Assembly: GCA_039962225.1 (NCBI GenBank)
Contig: JAMPKV010000006.1
Location: 62,001-126,000 of the forward strand
Reading direction: 5' to 3'
Source: Microcoleus sp. AS-A8
GTDB taxonomy: Bacteria > Cyanobacteriota > Cyanobacteriia > Cyanobacteriales > Coleofasciculaceae
Length of the DNA stretch: 64,000 nt
The position numbers and the translations under genes were made by a program. Shown here piece by piece: positions 34,893 to 44,222 of the stretch. Every line of letters starts with the position of its first letter. Positions within the stretch are counted from its first letter, which is position 1. Under the pieces are notes generated by a model, which ran no database searches, was not told the origin of the DNA, and was given only the letters and a program-made list of their open reading frames with translations.

Positions 34893-37800
34893 TTACAACT
34901 TACAAGTTACAAATCTTTTTGACAGAGAAGAATATAAATCACCCAGCCTCCCCGTTCCTAACCAATACAAATGGTTTGAACACGCATTTGCTATATGACT
35001 AGGGCGGATGTCTACTGTCAGCTTGCAAAAGGTCAGCCATCGTTCATAATCGTCAGAAATCTCTTCTACACTTTCCCAAAGGCGCTTCTGCACACTAAAG
35101 CCAAAACGCCCACCACTGTAAAGTATCCAAAGTTGGTCAATGATGTAAAGGTCTTGGCAGGGGAATTGTTCAATAGATTCAATAGTGAGATAACTATTGA
35201 TAAAATCACGAGTTTTATATCGACCAGTAGCCTTCAGCATGACCCTGTACGTTTCTTTGTCAGCCTCTTGCCACTGCCTGGTTGCCAGTAAGTCACGCAG
35301 TCGGGTATAGTCCACACCGACTTCTGAATGCAGAGGAAAGGTTTGGTCAGTGAATTGAACTTGTTGAATGCTCAGAGAGAACTCAGCTACGCTGTTATCA
35401 GGTATTTCTGAATCAGAGGTTGCTTCTCGACTCTGCCAAGCTTGATAAAAAGCTGGGTAGGTCATGTTTTGGGCGCAGCGCCAAATGACATCATGGCAAG
35501 CACTGTAAAAAGAAAAATTTTCTTGGTAATGCTGATCTGTCATGTAATGCTTTAAGGCTGTTACTACCTTTGGAAACAGGTTGCCTTGCAGGATTAATTT
35601 CAAGCTATTAGCTACTACCTCATCTTCATCCCAGCCATTCAGAATCAATTCCACTAAGGTGTTGATTGCGATTTCATTACCAGGGTCGATTTTGCCTAAA
35701 ATCTCAGCCACTACCTCATCTTCATCCCCACCATTATGAATCAGCTTGACTAGAGCAGCGATCGCCTTCTTGTTACCTGTACCAATTTCCCCTAAACTCC
35801 TAACTGCTTCTGAAATAATCTCCCAATCCTCAGCAGTCTCAATTAGCTCTACTAGGGTCGCGATCGCCATTTCATTGGCTGGGTCAATCTTTCCCAAACT
35901 CTCAGCTACATGGCAACGAGCGTTCTCGATGTATTGCTCCCAATTCGGATGAAGTAGCTCAACTAGAGCGGCAATTGCAGTTTGATTACCGGGGTCAATT
36001 TCCCCCAAACTTTCAGCGGCTCGGCTACAATGTTTCCAAAGTTCCCAAATCTCATATAAGTCTATGTTAGAACTTTGCTCCCAACGATCAGTCAATAATA
36101 CCTGATTGCGGCGGTATTCATCTTGAGATTTGTGAATTATGTGAATGAGGGTATTGATTGCTGTTTCATTACCTGGATCGATTATCCCCAAGCTATAAGC
36201 TGCGACCCAAAGAGTATATTCATCAATCTCCTCATCCTGAATCCACTTAACTATGAAGTTAATCGCGGCTTCATTGCCAGGGTCAAATTTCGCCAATGTC
36301 TTAGCCGCCTCCAAAGTGTTTTCTCCCTCGGAAGCAGTCTGAAGCACATCAACAAGGGTGGCAATTGCAGTTTCTTTACTTGGGTCAACTTGCCCTAGTT
36401 TAGAAGCCGCTCTCACACGATCTTCTTCCCACCAGTCAGGCTGAATACGTTCTGATAGAAAAGCGATCGTGCTTTGATTCGTAGGGTCAAATTGCCCCAA
36501 GAGCAAAGCCACTTCTTCACCGTAGGCTACGGAGTTCTGTTGTAGTAGATCGACTAATAAGGCGATTGCTGTTTCCTGATCAGTCTCTTTCAATATCTCC
36601 CTGGCAGCCTCCATTGGAGGAACAGACTTCTGCCATTCGCTTCCCATCCATTTGAGCATATTCTCAGAAGTTTGTCTGGCAGGGAAATATCCGTAGTATT
36701 CTATCGGTTCTCTTTCAACAAGGATATTGATGCTAACGATACAGTGACTACAGAAGCTCCAATCAACAAGCAATCCTATAATTGCATCACGTAAGCTACA
36801 GTCCCTAAATTCAGCAATTCCGGCAGCGGCTAGAAGATAAGCTCGAAGCCGATAAAAATACCAACACCCATCGTCAAACTCTACCAATGCTTTTATAAGC
36901 TCTTCTTTCTCTTGCTTTGGCACATCCTCTCGCCCCAGCCATAGCAAAATCACTTCCTTCCACTGCGGCTCGAAAGCCCGATAGATACCTAAGTCTGGAT
37001 TACCGGGAACATGGTTGAGGAAACAGTGCCAATCATCAATCGCTAGCGCTGCAAAATATTCCTGAAACGTGGGATGGTAGAAAGCATAAACAGGTTCATC
37101 TGGGTTTTCTGCTGCCACACCCACCTGATTTAGCCATCCCAACTGTATTGCTAACTGAAACAGTGGTGTATCGGGTTCGCCAAGTACCTCACAGATAAAG
37201 CGGCGGGTGAGCCGAAATCGAGAGGAAGATTGAGCTATTGCCTCGACTGCCAATTTTCCCAAAGCTTCATTCAACTCCTGCCGAGTCGCTGAAGTAGTGG
37301 GAAAGTATTCTTGTTTCCACTCATAGAACACCTCAACAAACCGCTGATACAGTGTTGCCTTCGTCTTGGGTAATTCTCCTTGTCGTCGCTGCCAGGAGTA
37401 ACACATCAGCGCCAACCGCAAAGGATTTTTGACTAAATCTTTAATCCGTTCCTTTCCCCGTTGATCTAATGCCGTCCGTAACGCCTTCCCTAACTGCGGC
37501 TCACTTTGCTCGAACCACTTGCTAATAAATTGGTTTACTTGATCGGAATCAGGTTTCTTATCATTGCCATAGCTAAACTCCAAGGTGCGATAGGTATCAA
37601 ACCTTTCTAGGGCATTTTTGCCAGCATCCCAGACATTCAGCCGACAGGTTAGCACCACTCGTGCCGATGACACCCAGCCTGTGGTTAGCTGTTTTGCGAT
37701 CGCTTGTAAGGGCGCATTGCCAGATGCCTCTACTGTCATTTCATCGACACCATCCAGCAACAACCACACTCGTCCCCGGTTGAACAGTTCCACCAGAGAA

Positions 37801-38645
37801 TCCTCTATTTCTGGTGTGACTCGCGCCCTCTTGAGAGCATCCTTTAGCCAAACACTCAGCAGATACTCCTCTAGCGTTTTCCCCTGCAAATCAGCAAGCG
37901 AAACCCAAATCGCCACATCTTGGTCGGTGTCTTCAAACACCCAATCAGCAATCTGCTGCAATAGCGTCGTTTTCCCCGCTCCCGGTTCTCCGATGATGGC
38001 AATTCGTTTGCCTTTGCTTTTCGGGCTTAACCCTTGCCTGAGAACTTGCTGGAAAAACTCATCATGCTCAAATCTTCGGGTAACTTCGTACTCTGTTGGC
38101 TCGTATAACTTTGACCCCTGCTCTGGGGAATCATCACCTGTGCGTTTTGCCTGTCGTTTGCGCTCCACCAATCCCAAAGGGACATAAACGTCTCCTCGCT
38201 CAAAGGTCGTTCCATCTCCAGTCGTCAACGGATTGGTGGTTAATCGCCGTTTTTCAGCTAGCATCCCTTGGCAAACTTGCCGATGAATCAGAAGTTTCTG
38301 CTCTGAGTGTGAATTTGCTGTCGGTGGCTCTAACTCCCTGACCTCAACAAATTTCTCGTTCCATAACCAAGTAAATGCCTTTTCCCAAGGAGATTCACCC
38401 TTCCGACTGCGACCCTTGCCACTAGAGCGAAAACCAAGCTTATCGCATATCTCACGTAAATAGTCCTGGAATTCTTGGTGCGGCATTCCCAGGTAATTGG
38501 CAATCTCCGTATTTTTAGATGCTGCATTTTCCTGACCAAACCGAGCTAGGAAGACCTCTCTGTCTTTTTTGAAAAAACCATACTCATTGGCAACTTGGTT
38601 TAGAAACTCTTTCTTGTGTTCTGGCGTTGTGTTCGCTGATTCCAT
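34893..38645 (-). CDS. NACHT-HEAT-GUN4 STAND ATPase
   Basis: About 1250 residues. An N-terminal helical region (1-110) is followed by a NACHT NTPase with Walker A GEPGAGKTT (220-228) and Walker B VWLLLDGVDEM (294-304). A winged-helix/all-helical extension includes FYHPTFQEYFAALAI. HEAT-like repeats of about 40 residues (roughly 690-1030) are marked by repeated DPGNE-AI-LV-LI patterns. A C-terminal GUN4 domain (about 1110-1250) has YTRLRDLLATRQW, EQFPCQDLYIIDQLW and GRFGFSVQKRLW. STAND ATPases use C-terminal sensors to trigger N-terminal effectors. ATG 38645 is preferred; AAGGA lies 7 bases upstream. Confidence 0.9.
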   Translation of the reverse strand: MESANTTPEHKKEFLNQVANEYGFFKKDREVFLARFGQENAASKNTEIANYLGMPHQEFQDYLREICDKLGFRSSGKGRSRKGESPWEKAFTWLWNEKFVEVRELEPPTANSHSEQKLLIHRQVCQGMLAEKRRLTTNPLTTGDGTTFERGDVYVPLGLVERKRQAKRTGDDSPEQGSKLYEPTEYEVTRRFEHDEFFQQVLRQGLSPKSKGKRIAIIGEPGAGKTTLLQQIADWVFEDTDQDVAIWVSLADLQGKTLEEYLLSVWLKDALKRARVTPEIEDSLVELFNRGRVWLLLDGVDEMTVEASGNAPLQAIAKQLTTGWVSSARVVLTCRLNVWDAGKNALERFDTYRTLEFSYGNDKKPDSDQVNQFISKWFEQSEPQLGKALRTALDQRGKERIKDLVKNPLRLALMCYSWQRRQGELPKTKATLYQRFVEVFYEWKQEYFPTTSATRQELNEALGKLAVEAIAQSSSRFRLTRRFICEVLGEPDTPLFQLAIQLGWLNQVGVAAENPDEPVYAFYHPTFQEYFAALAIDDWHCFLNHVPGNPDLGIYRAFEPQWKEVILLWLGREDVPKQEKEELIKALVEFDDGCWYFYRLRAYLLAAAGIAEFRDCSLRDAIIGLLVDWSFCSHCIVSINILVEREPIEYYGYFPARQTSENMLKWMGSEWQKSVPPMEAAREILKETDQETAIALLVDLLQQNSVAYGEEVALLLGQFDPTNQSTIAFLSERIQPDWWEEDRVRAASKLGQVDPSKETAIATLVDVLQTASEGENTLEAAKTLAKFDPGNEAAINFIVKWIQDEEIDEYTLWVAAYSLGIIDPGNETAINTLIHIIHKSQDEYRRNQVLLTDRWEQSSNIDLYEIWELWKHCSRAAESLGEIDPGNQTAIAALVELLHPNWEQYIENARCHVAESLGKIDPANEMAIATLVELIETAEDWEIISEAVRSLGEIGTGNKKAIAALVKLIHNGGDEDEVVAEILGKIDPGNEIAINTLVELILNGWDEDEVVANSLKLILQGNLFPKVVTALKHYMTDQHYQENFSFYSACHDVIWRCAQNMTYPAFYQAWQSREATSDSEIPDNSVAEFSLSIQQVQFTDQTFPLHSEVGVDYTRLRDLLATRQWQEADKETYRVMLKATGRYKTRDFINSYLTIESIEQFPCQDLYIIDQLWILYSGGRFGFSVQKRLWESVEEISDDYERWLTFCKLTVDIRPSHIANACSNHLYWLGTGRLGDLYSSLSKRFVTCKL

Positions 38646-38782
38646 CACAAATCCTTTTGGGGAAGATGCTCAAGCTGACTGACAAGTCGCAGAGGACTTA
38701 CTTATAGAGTTCCCGTGAATCGCTGCAAAGTAACAACCTTGATGAGAACAAGCCTAATCTCAGCGCTGGCACCATTCTCAAC

Positions 38783-38903
38783 AGGGCGGTTGAAACCGCG
38801 TCTACACAAACAAAACCTGCCTACGCAGGTTTCAAAACATCTAATTTTTCTTAGTCCGCGTAGGCGGACTTTGTCTGTATAGCCGCGAATTCTATTCGCT
38901 TGT
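38783..38903. repeat. Multi-palindrome interspersed repeat
   Basis: Four consecutive small hairpins: GCGGTTGAAACCGC, AACCTGCCTACGCAGGTT, AGTCCGCGTAGGCGGACT, and GCGAATTCTATTCGC. This composite is a familiar cyanobacterial intergenic repeat type. It lies upstream of the NACHT gene and 100 bases before the 117-residue gene. Confidence 0.75.
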
Positions 38904-39003
38904 CTTATTTTTACTATTTTTTGGGAATTTTATTCTGAGCTGGATTTTTCTAATCTGAACTTAGTCACAAATCAGTGATTCTCAAATTAAGTAGAAAGCA
39001 TTT

Positions 39004-39357
39004 ATGAGCTACAAAAAACATCTCAGCCTGATAGTTGAAAGCGATTCCAATAAGAGCAAAATAGGCACTCTGAGAATCGCACCTAAACATAAAGACAGCA
39101 ATCACGTACAACGCCGCCAACAGCAACGAGCCATTAACAACACCATGATTCAAGTTGCTCTGATGTATGGACGCAAGCACCACTACAAAGGCGCAGTAAT
39201 TTATACCCTAACTGACCGAATTTTGAGGCAAACCCCTTACTTTCGGCTTACCGATACTCTCAGAGGTCTTCGCGTAGTTTGCCAAAATCAACTGCCGAAA
39301 TTCCAACTTTTAACAGCTTATTGGCACGAAAAAACTAAACGCCGCGTTCGCAAATAG
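39004..39357 (+). CDS. DUF4258-like protein
   Basis: 117 residues with a basic N-terminal half (KHKDSNHVQRRQQQRAINN) and a C-terminal segment IQVALMYGRKHHYKGAVIYTLTDR to LRGLRVVC and LLTAYWHEKTKRRVRK. It resembles the DUF4258 pattern (GR...Y.LTDR...GL.VV....I.TAYW). Some DUF4258 proteins are RelE/BrnT-like toxins; no partner is visible here. It is divergent from the NACHT gene. Confidence 0.6.
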   Translation: MSYKKHLSLIVESDSNKSKIGTLRIAPKHKDSNHVQRRQQQRAINNTMIQVALMYGRKHHYKGAVIYTLTDRILRQTPYFRLTDTLRGLRVVCQNQLPKFQLLTAYWHEKTKRRVRK

Positions 39358-39429
39358 GTTTGCTTTCTCCTCTTCCTGCAATTTCAACTCTCTCATTTCA
39401 ACTAACACTCGGAAACAACAAACCCAACT

Positions 39430-40746
39430 ATGGTTTCAACGAACGGAAACGGTAAAACCTCCCTCTCTAACATCAATAAAATCCAAATCGCAGGCGATCG
39501 CATCCTCATTCACAACTTAGAGATAGAAGGAAAGGATGCGGTAGACTACCTGCAACGACTACCCGAAAAAGAACGCGATCGCACTTGCATCTCTGCCTTG
39601 GAAATCGGTTTCCGCTGCTTAGGAAGCACTCAAAACACTCAAGAAATTGAATATGTCAAACGGCAAATTTCCTCTCTGCTGACTGACGTGGAAAAAGCGA
39701 TCGCACTTATCCCCGACACAGTCCAGCAGGAATTGCTCAACAAGCTAGGAACGAAAGATGGTCAAGTCTTAGCCCCCGTTCAACGGCAAATTAACGAGGT
39801 TTCAGTCGTCACAAAAGAGCGAGTCAACGAAGTTAAAACGCTCCTTTCCCAGGACATCGACCCCTCCAAAGAAACCTCAGTCCTTGGCAACGCCCTCAAA
39901 ACCATCAAAAACCTGCTAGACGCTACCCGCAACGACTCGGTGCCAGGGGTATTGACAACAGCACTCAAAGATGTATCAGCAGAAAACGGCACACTCGCCA
40001 AAGCCGTGAAAACCGTTGTCGTAGAAGCCGTCAAACCGCTTGCCGATGAAGTGGACAGACTCACCAAAGAAATTCGCGGCAAACAGGCAGCACAAGACGC
40101 ACTGCAACAAACCACCGCCAAAGGCATCACCTACGAAGAAACCGTTGTCGCAGAACTCCAGCATTGGTCGAATTTAGCCGGTGCGGAAGTTCATCACGTC
40201 GGCACGGACAACAATTCCGGTGATATTCTCATCAAACTCACTGCCAAATCCATCGCCGCAACAGAACTATCCATCGTCATTGAAGCACGCGATCGCGAAT
40301 CCCAACCTTGGGGTCGCAAGCAGATTTCCGAGCAATTAAACAAAGCAATGGCGCAACGTGGCGCAAACGCCGCTATTTTCCTGAGTCGTACTCGCAACGG
40401 TTTGAGGCAAGAGATTGGCGAATGGGCTGAAGGGGAAAGCGACCAAGGTTCATGGGTAGCAACTACGCACGACCTTCTCACCCTTGCCATCCGATTCTTG
40501 ATTATGCAGCAACGCCTGACTGCACTGCGAGCCTCCCAACCTGAGATCAATGCGATCGCACTTTCCGATCAAATCCAACGAATGCGAACCACCTTAAAGC
40601 GCATCAAAAGCATTAACGATCATCTAACTGCTCTCCGCAAAAGCGCCAACGGCATTGAAACCGAAGCAGAAAGCCTCAGAAATGAACTTCGGGACGCGCT
40701 CACCTCAATTGAAGATGCTGTGCGCGACGCCTCATCTGAGATTTAG
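39430..40746 (+). CDS. Coiled-coil protein with PD-(D/E)XK-like nuclease domain
   Basis: 438 residues. A long helical/coiled-coil N-terminal part (about 40-230) is followed by a restriction-endonuclease-like core (230-325): GITYEETVVAEL (E236/E237), HHVGTDNNSGDILIKL (D265), SIVIEARD (E285, R287), then a helix with GANAAIFLSR. A second helical segment (360-438) follows. The usual ExK lysine is Arg (EAR), so catalysis may be lost or altered. The architecture recalls RmuC/DUF2130-like DNA-associated nucleases. It is probably co-transcribed with the 39004 gene (72-base gap). Confidence 0.75.
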   Translation: MVSTNGNGKTSLSNINKIQIAGDRILIHNLEIEGKDAVDYLQRLPEKERDRTCISALEIGFRCLGSTQNTQEIEYVKRQISSLLTDVEKAIALIPDTVQQELLNKLGTKDGQVLAPVQRQINEVSVVTKERVNEVKTLLSQDIDPSKETSVLGNALKTIKNLLDATRNDSVPGVLTTALKDVSAENGTLAKAVKTVVVEAVKPLADEVDRLTKEIRGKQAAQDALQQTTAKGITYEETVVAELQHWSNLAGAEVHHVGTDNNSGDILIKLTAKSIAATELSIVIEARDRESQPWGRKQISEQLNKAMAQRGANAAIFLSRTRNGLRQEIGEWAEGESDQGSWVATTHDLLTLAIRFLIMQQRLTALRASQPEINAIALSDQIQRMRTTLKRIKSINDHLTALRKSANGIETEAESLRNELRDALTSIEDAVRDASSEI

Positions 40747-40842
40747 CCATTCTGGCTCTCCCCTGAACAAGAAGCTACAGGGGGGTTCAGTCTACCCCCC
40801 AAAAGTACAAACAATCCACTGCAACGAACAACAACCAAAGCT

Positions 40843-41199
40843 ATGAGAACCATCAAGATAGCCGCACGGCTTGCTACCAGTCTAATCCTCGGACTAACAG
40901 TACAAGACCTCAATCTCTCTCCAACTCATGCTCAAGATGCCGGAACTACACGCACCCTTACAGAACCCCCTCGCATTCGCGTCCCAAAAATCGCTACACA
41001 ACGCAGCACCAAAGCCAACCCAAACTGCCCCTGCCCCTACGATGTCGCCTTTGGTGGCAAAATCTGTGGAGGACGCTCAGCCTATGCTCAGGAAGGTGGA
41101 GATGAACCCGCTTGCTATGTGGGCGAGACAACAGCCAGACAGCTTTGGTGGAATAGTCCCAATAACCAGTTTGTGGATCGCCGGCGAATGGGGCAGTAA
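40843..41199 (+). CDS. Small secreted Cys-rich protein
   Basis: 118 residues with a signal peptide (ARLATSLILGLTVQDLNLSPTHA), a polar linker, and a compact Cys motif domain CPCPYDVAFGGKICGGRSAY followed by EGGDEPACY. Similar CPCPYD-CGxRSAY-GG--P-CY modules occur as small secreted bacterial proteins and as tails of extracellular nucleases. The function is unknown. It is immediately followed by the nested repeat element at 41212. Confidence 0.7.
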   Translation: MRTIKIAARLATSLILGLTVQDLNLSPTHAQDAGTTRTLTEPPRIRVPKIATQRSTKANPNCPCPYDVAFGGKICGGRSAYAQEGGDEPACYVGETTARQLWWNSPNNQFVDRRRMGQ

Positions 41200-41211
41200 G
41201 CAGTAGTAATC

Positions 41212-41577
41212 CTGACATCTTGCGCCAGTCGCAATAACCCGCCAGGGGTTTAAACCCCTGGCTAATAGATTAAGTCGTCTAAAGACGACTGGATAAAAGT
41301 TTTAGTCCATTTCAACTCACATCTTGCAGCAGTCGCAATAACCCGCCAGGGGTTTAAACCCCTGGCTAATAGATTAAGTCGTCTAAAGACGACTGAGTAA
41401 GAATTTCAGTCCATTTCAATGGACTTGGGCTATGAGCCAAGAAATTAATTTCTTGGCAGGTGTGGAGGCTTACTGACAAAGGTGCAAGATGTGAGTTTCA
41501 ATGGACTTGAGCTATGACGCAAGAAATTAATTTCTTGGCGGGGGTGAAGGCTTACTGACAAAGGTGCAATATCTCAG
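41212..41577. mobile_element. Outer MITE copy, interrupted by a second copy
   Basis: Its left half (41212-41315) and right half (41496-41577) are the same as those of the inner element. Its ends are imperfect inverted repeats (CTGACATCTTGC against GCAATATCTCAG). Internal palindromes include CCAGGGGTTTAAACCCCTGG, AGTCGTCTAAAGACGACT and AAGAAATTAATTTCTT. No ORF is present. It would depend on a transposase in trans. Confidence 0.75.
41316..41495. mobile_element. Inner MITE copy with 13-bp TIRs and 6-bp target duplication
   Basis: A 180-bp element bounded by perfect inverted repeats CTCACATCTTGCA and TGCAAGATGTGAG and flanked by the direct repeat TTTCAA (41310-41315 and 41496-41501). Removing it restores the palindrome of the outer copy (AGTCCAT-TTCA-ATGGACT). 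This is clear evidence of transposition into the centre of a sibling element. Confidence 0.85.
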
Positions 41578-41625
41578 AATCTCTTCATTCGGGTCAGGAC
41601 ACAGGATGGGCGATTCTCTGTTGAT

Positions 41626-42219
41626 TCAAGGATTCAGGATGGGAGCCAAATCTAGGACGAACCCAGGCAGCACGTCTTCACCAGAAAGAGTAGGCGGTTC
41701 GTCCAAGGAAAAATTGAGCGTTTCGACCTCAACCGCAGGTCGGTAAATTTCAACTAAGGGCGTCTGGGGATCAATCAGCCAACCCAAGCGAGCACCGTTA
41801 GTCCGGTACTCACGCATTTTTGAGCGCAATTGATCCAGAGAATCTGTCTCAGAACGCAGTTCGACCACAAAATCTGGACAGAGGGGAGGGAATCGCTTCC
41901 TATCGTCACGAGGTAAGGCTTCCCATCGTTCGCGCAGCACCCAAGAGGCATCGGGACAACGTTTGGCACCATTGGGTAATCGGAACTCAGTGGAGGAGTC
42001 AAACACTTTTCCCAGCTTAGTTTGCTCGTTCCAATTGTAAAGTTTCGCCGTTAGCCCAGCATTGCTGATGCCGCTTTCTCCGCCAGTTGGGGGCATAATA
42101 ATCAATTCTCCATTTGCTGTTAGCTCCAACCGCCACTCCTCATTAGCCACACATAGCTGATAAAATTGCTCGTCTGTTAGGCCAACAGTGGGGGGGACAT
42201 TCAGCGTTAGAGCTTCCAT
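41626..42219 (-). CDS. Uma2 family (DUF820) nuclease-like protein
   Basis: About 197 residues from the preferred ATG 42219, giving the family-like start MEALTLNVPPTVGLTDEQFYQL. An upstream in-frame start at 42312 would add 31 residues of unlike composition. Features: ANGELIIMPPTGGESG, FDSSTEFRLPNGAKRCPDASWV, CPDFVVELRSETDSL and GWLIDP. It is the second Uma2 in the window and belongs to a different subgroup from the 8548 gene. The biological role is unknown. Confidence 0.88.
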   Translation of the reverse strand: MEALTLNVPPTVGLTDEQFYQLCVANEEWRLELTANGELIIMPPTGGESGISNAGLTAKLYNWNEQTKLGKVFDSSTEFRLPNGAKRCPDASWVLRERWEALPRDDRKRFPPLCPDFVVELRSETDSLDQLRSKMREYRTNGARLGWLIDPQTPLVEIYRPAVEVETLNFSLDEPPTLSGEDVLPGFVLDLAPILNP

Positions 42220-42381
42220 CGGTGATGTTCTGTCAACAGGGTTAACTTTATTATGGGCGAAGGACTCTGCTGCGTTGCACGGTGTGACGTTAGGGTAGGA
42301 TTTGCGAATCACTCGGCGTCAGCCTGCATTAAGGCTTCGCTACAGTGACAATAGGTTTGGCGCTCTGCTCCTACACTGAAT

Positions 42382-44154
42382 ATGATGAGAGTTTTTGCCC
42401 CTATTCCTGCACCTTGGCGTCACTGGCTAGCGGTCATGCTAGTGATGTTAAGCGCGATCGCATTTTCCTCCTGTAGATTAGCCGACTACAAAACTCAAGC
42501 CACGCAGATTCCGCGATTAGTGGTAAGTACGCTAAGTGACCCCAAAACCTTCAATTATGCCCTCAGCAGTGAATCTCCCAATGTGTTTAGCTATATCTAC
42601 GAGGGGTTAATTACTGAAAATGGACTCACTGGAGCAATTGAGCCTGCCCTTGCCGAACGTTGGCAGATTTCCGAGGACAGGCAACGCATTGTATTTACCC
42701 TGCGGGAGGGATTGAAGTGGTCTGATGGCGAACCCCTAACCGTGGATGATGTGGTTTTCACCTACAATGAAATCTACTTCAACGAATTGATTCCCACTAC
42801 TGTGAGAGATGTCCTAAAAATTGGAGAAAGCGAAGCATTGCCGACGGTGCGAAAACTCAGCGAACGCCAAGTTGAATTTACTGTACCAGAACCCTTTGCT
42901 CCTTTTTTACGAATTACCAGTCTTGCTATTTTACCGGCCCATGCCTTGCAGGAATCAATTACCACCAAAGACGCTCAGGGTAAGCCCAAGTTTCTCACGA
43001 TGCTGGGAACTTCTACTGACCCCAGTAAGATTATTGTGAATGGCCCTTATCAACTGGTAAGTTACGTCCCTAACGAGCGTGTAATCTTCCAGAAAAATCC
43101 TTATTACTGGCGGAAGCTTCAACCTTATATCGAACGATTCATTTGGCAAATTGTCGAATCAACAGATACATCCTTAATCCAATTTCGCTCTGGAGGATTA
43201 GATGTTTTAAGTATCTCACCCGACTATTTCTCTTTGCTCAAACGCGAAGAAAAGCGGAGTAACTTCTCGATTCACGAAGATGGGCCAGCACCTGGAACCA
43301 GTTTTATTGCCTTTAATCTAAATAAAGGTCGAAGGAATGGAAAACCTCTGATCGATCCGATCAAATCTCGTTGGTTTAATACCGTAGCCTTTAGACAAGC
43401 CGTAGCCCACGCAATTAATCGTGAGCAAATGAACAACAATATCTTTCGCGGACTTGGAGAATTACAAAATTCCCCGATTTCTGTGCAAAGCCCCTACTAT
43501 CTGTCACCCAAAGAGGGTCTTAAAGTTTATGATTACAATCCATCGCGAGCCAAAGAATTACTGATAAAAGCAGGTTTCAAGTACAACGAGCAAGGTCAAC
43601 TTTTCGATGCCGATGGCAATCGTGTCCATTTTACCCTCATCACTAATGGTGGCAATAAAATTCGCGAAGCAATGGCATCTCAAATTAAGGAAGACTTGAG
43701 CCAAATCGGAATAGAAGTTGACCCATTTCCCTTGGCATTTAACGCACTTCTCGATAAGCTCAACAATACAATCGATTGGGAATGTTATCTGCTAGGCTTG
43801 ACAGGGGGGGCTGAGCCAAATGATGGAGCAAATGTCTGGTCTGTCAATGGTGGCTCGCATCGCTTCAATCAACCGGCTAAACCTGGGCAACCGCCGATTG
43901 AAGGACGGGAAATTTCACACTGGGAGCGGGAAATAAGTCGCCTCTACATCCTGGGAGCCAAGGAGTTAGATGAAGCCAAACGCAAAGCTATCTATGCGGA
44001 AACGCAACGCATTACGCAGGACTATTTACCCTTTATTTACCTGGTTAGTCCACTCTCGATGTCTGCGGTACGTAATCGCGTTCAAGGCATTCAATTTTCT
44101 GCCCTTGGAGGAACCCTCTGGAATATTTACGAACTTAAGGCTGTAGATAATTAG
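42382..44154 (+). CDS. ABC peptide/nickel-type substrate-binding lipoprotein (SBP_bac_5)
   Basis: 590-residue family-5 solute-binding protein with a lipoprotein signal (lipobox FSSC). The hallmark region KWSDGEPLTVDDVVFTYNEI is present, as are NGPYQLVSYVPNERVIFQKNPYYW, RSGGLDVLSI, VAFRQAVAHAINREQ and YLSPKEGLKVYDYNP. It probably binds oligopeptides or similar ligands on the periplasmic side. No permease or ATPase gene is adjacent. A close paralog follows directly. Confidence 0.92.
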   Translation: MMRVFAPIPAPWRHWLAVMLVMLSAIAFSSCRLADYKTQATQIPRLVVSTLSDPKTFNYALSSESPNVFSYIYEGLITENGLTGAIEPALAERWQISEDRQRIVFTLREGLKWSDGEPLTVDDVVFTYNEIYFNELIPTTVRDVLKIGESEALPTVRKLSERQVEFTVPEPFAPFLRITSLAILPAHALQESITTKDAQGKPKFLTMLGTSTDPSKIIVNGPYQLVSYVPNERVIFQKNPYYWRKLQPYIERFIWQIVESTDTSLIQFRSGGLDVLSISPDYFSLLKREEKRSNFSIHEDGPAPGTSFIAFNLNKGRRNGKPLIDPIKSRWFNTVAFRQAVAHAINREQMNNNIFRGLGELQNSPISVQSPYYLSPKEGLKVYDYNPSRAKELLIKAGFKYNEQGQLFDADGNRVHFTLITNGGNKIREAMASQIKEDLSQIGIEVDPFPLAFNALLDKLNNTIDWECYLLGLTGGAEPNDGANVWSVNGGSHRFNQPAKPGQPPIEGREISHWEREISRLYILGAKELDEAKRKAIYAETQRITQDYLPFIYLVSPLSMSAVRNRVQGIQFSALGGTLWNIYELKAVDN

Positions 44155-44222
44155 TAAGTTATTAATTTTAAAAGCAAGCTGTATTGCTATCTGATCGCTC
44201 AAAAAATCTTCTCATTTCCTTT

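Noticed and set aside
42955-43149. Minus-strand frames inside the substrate-binding protein genes
   Set aside because: Shadows of well-supported plus-strand genes.
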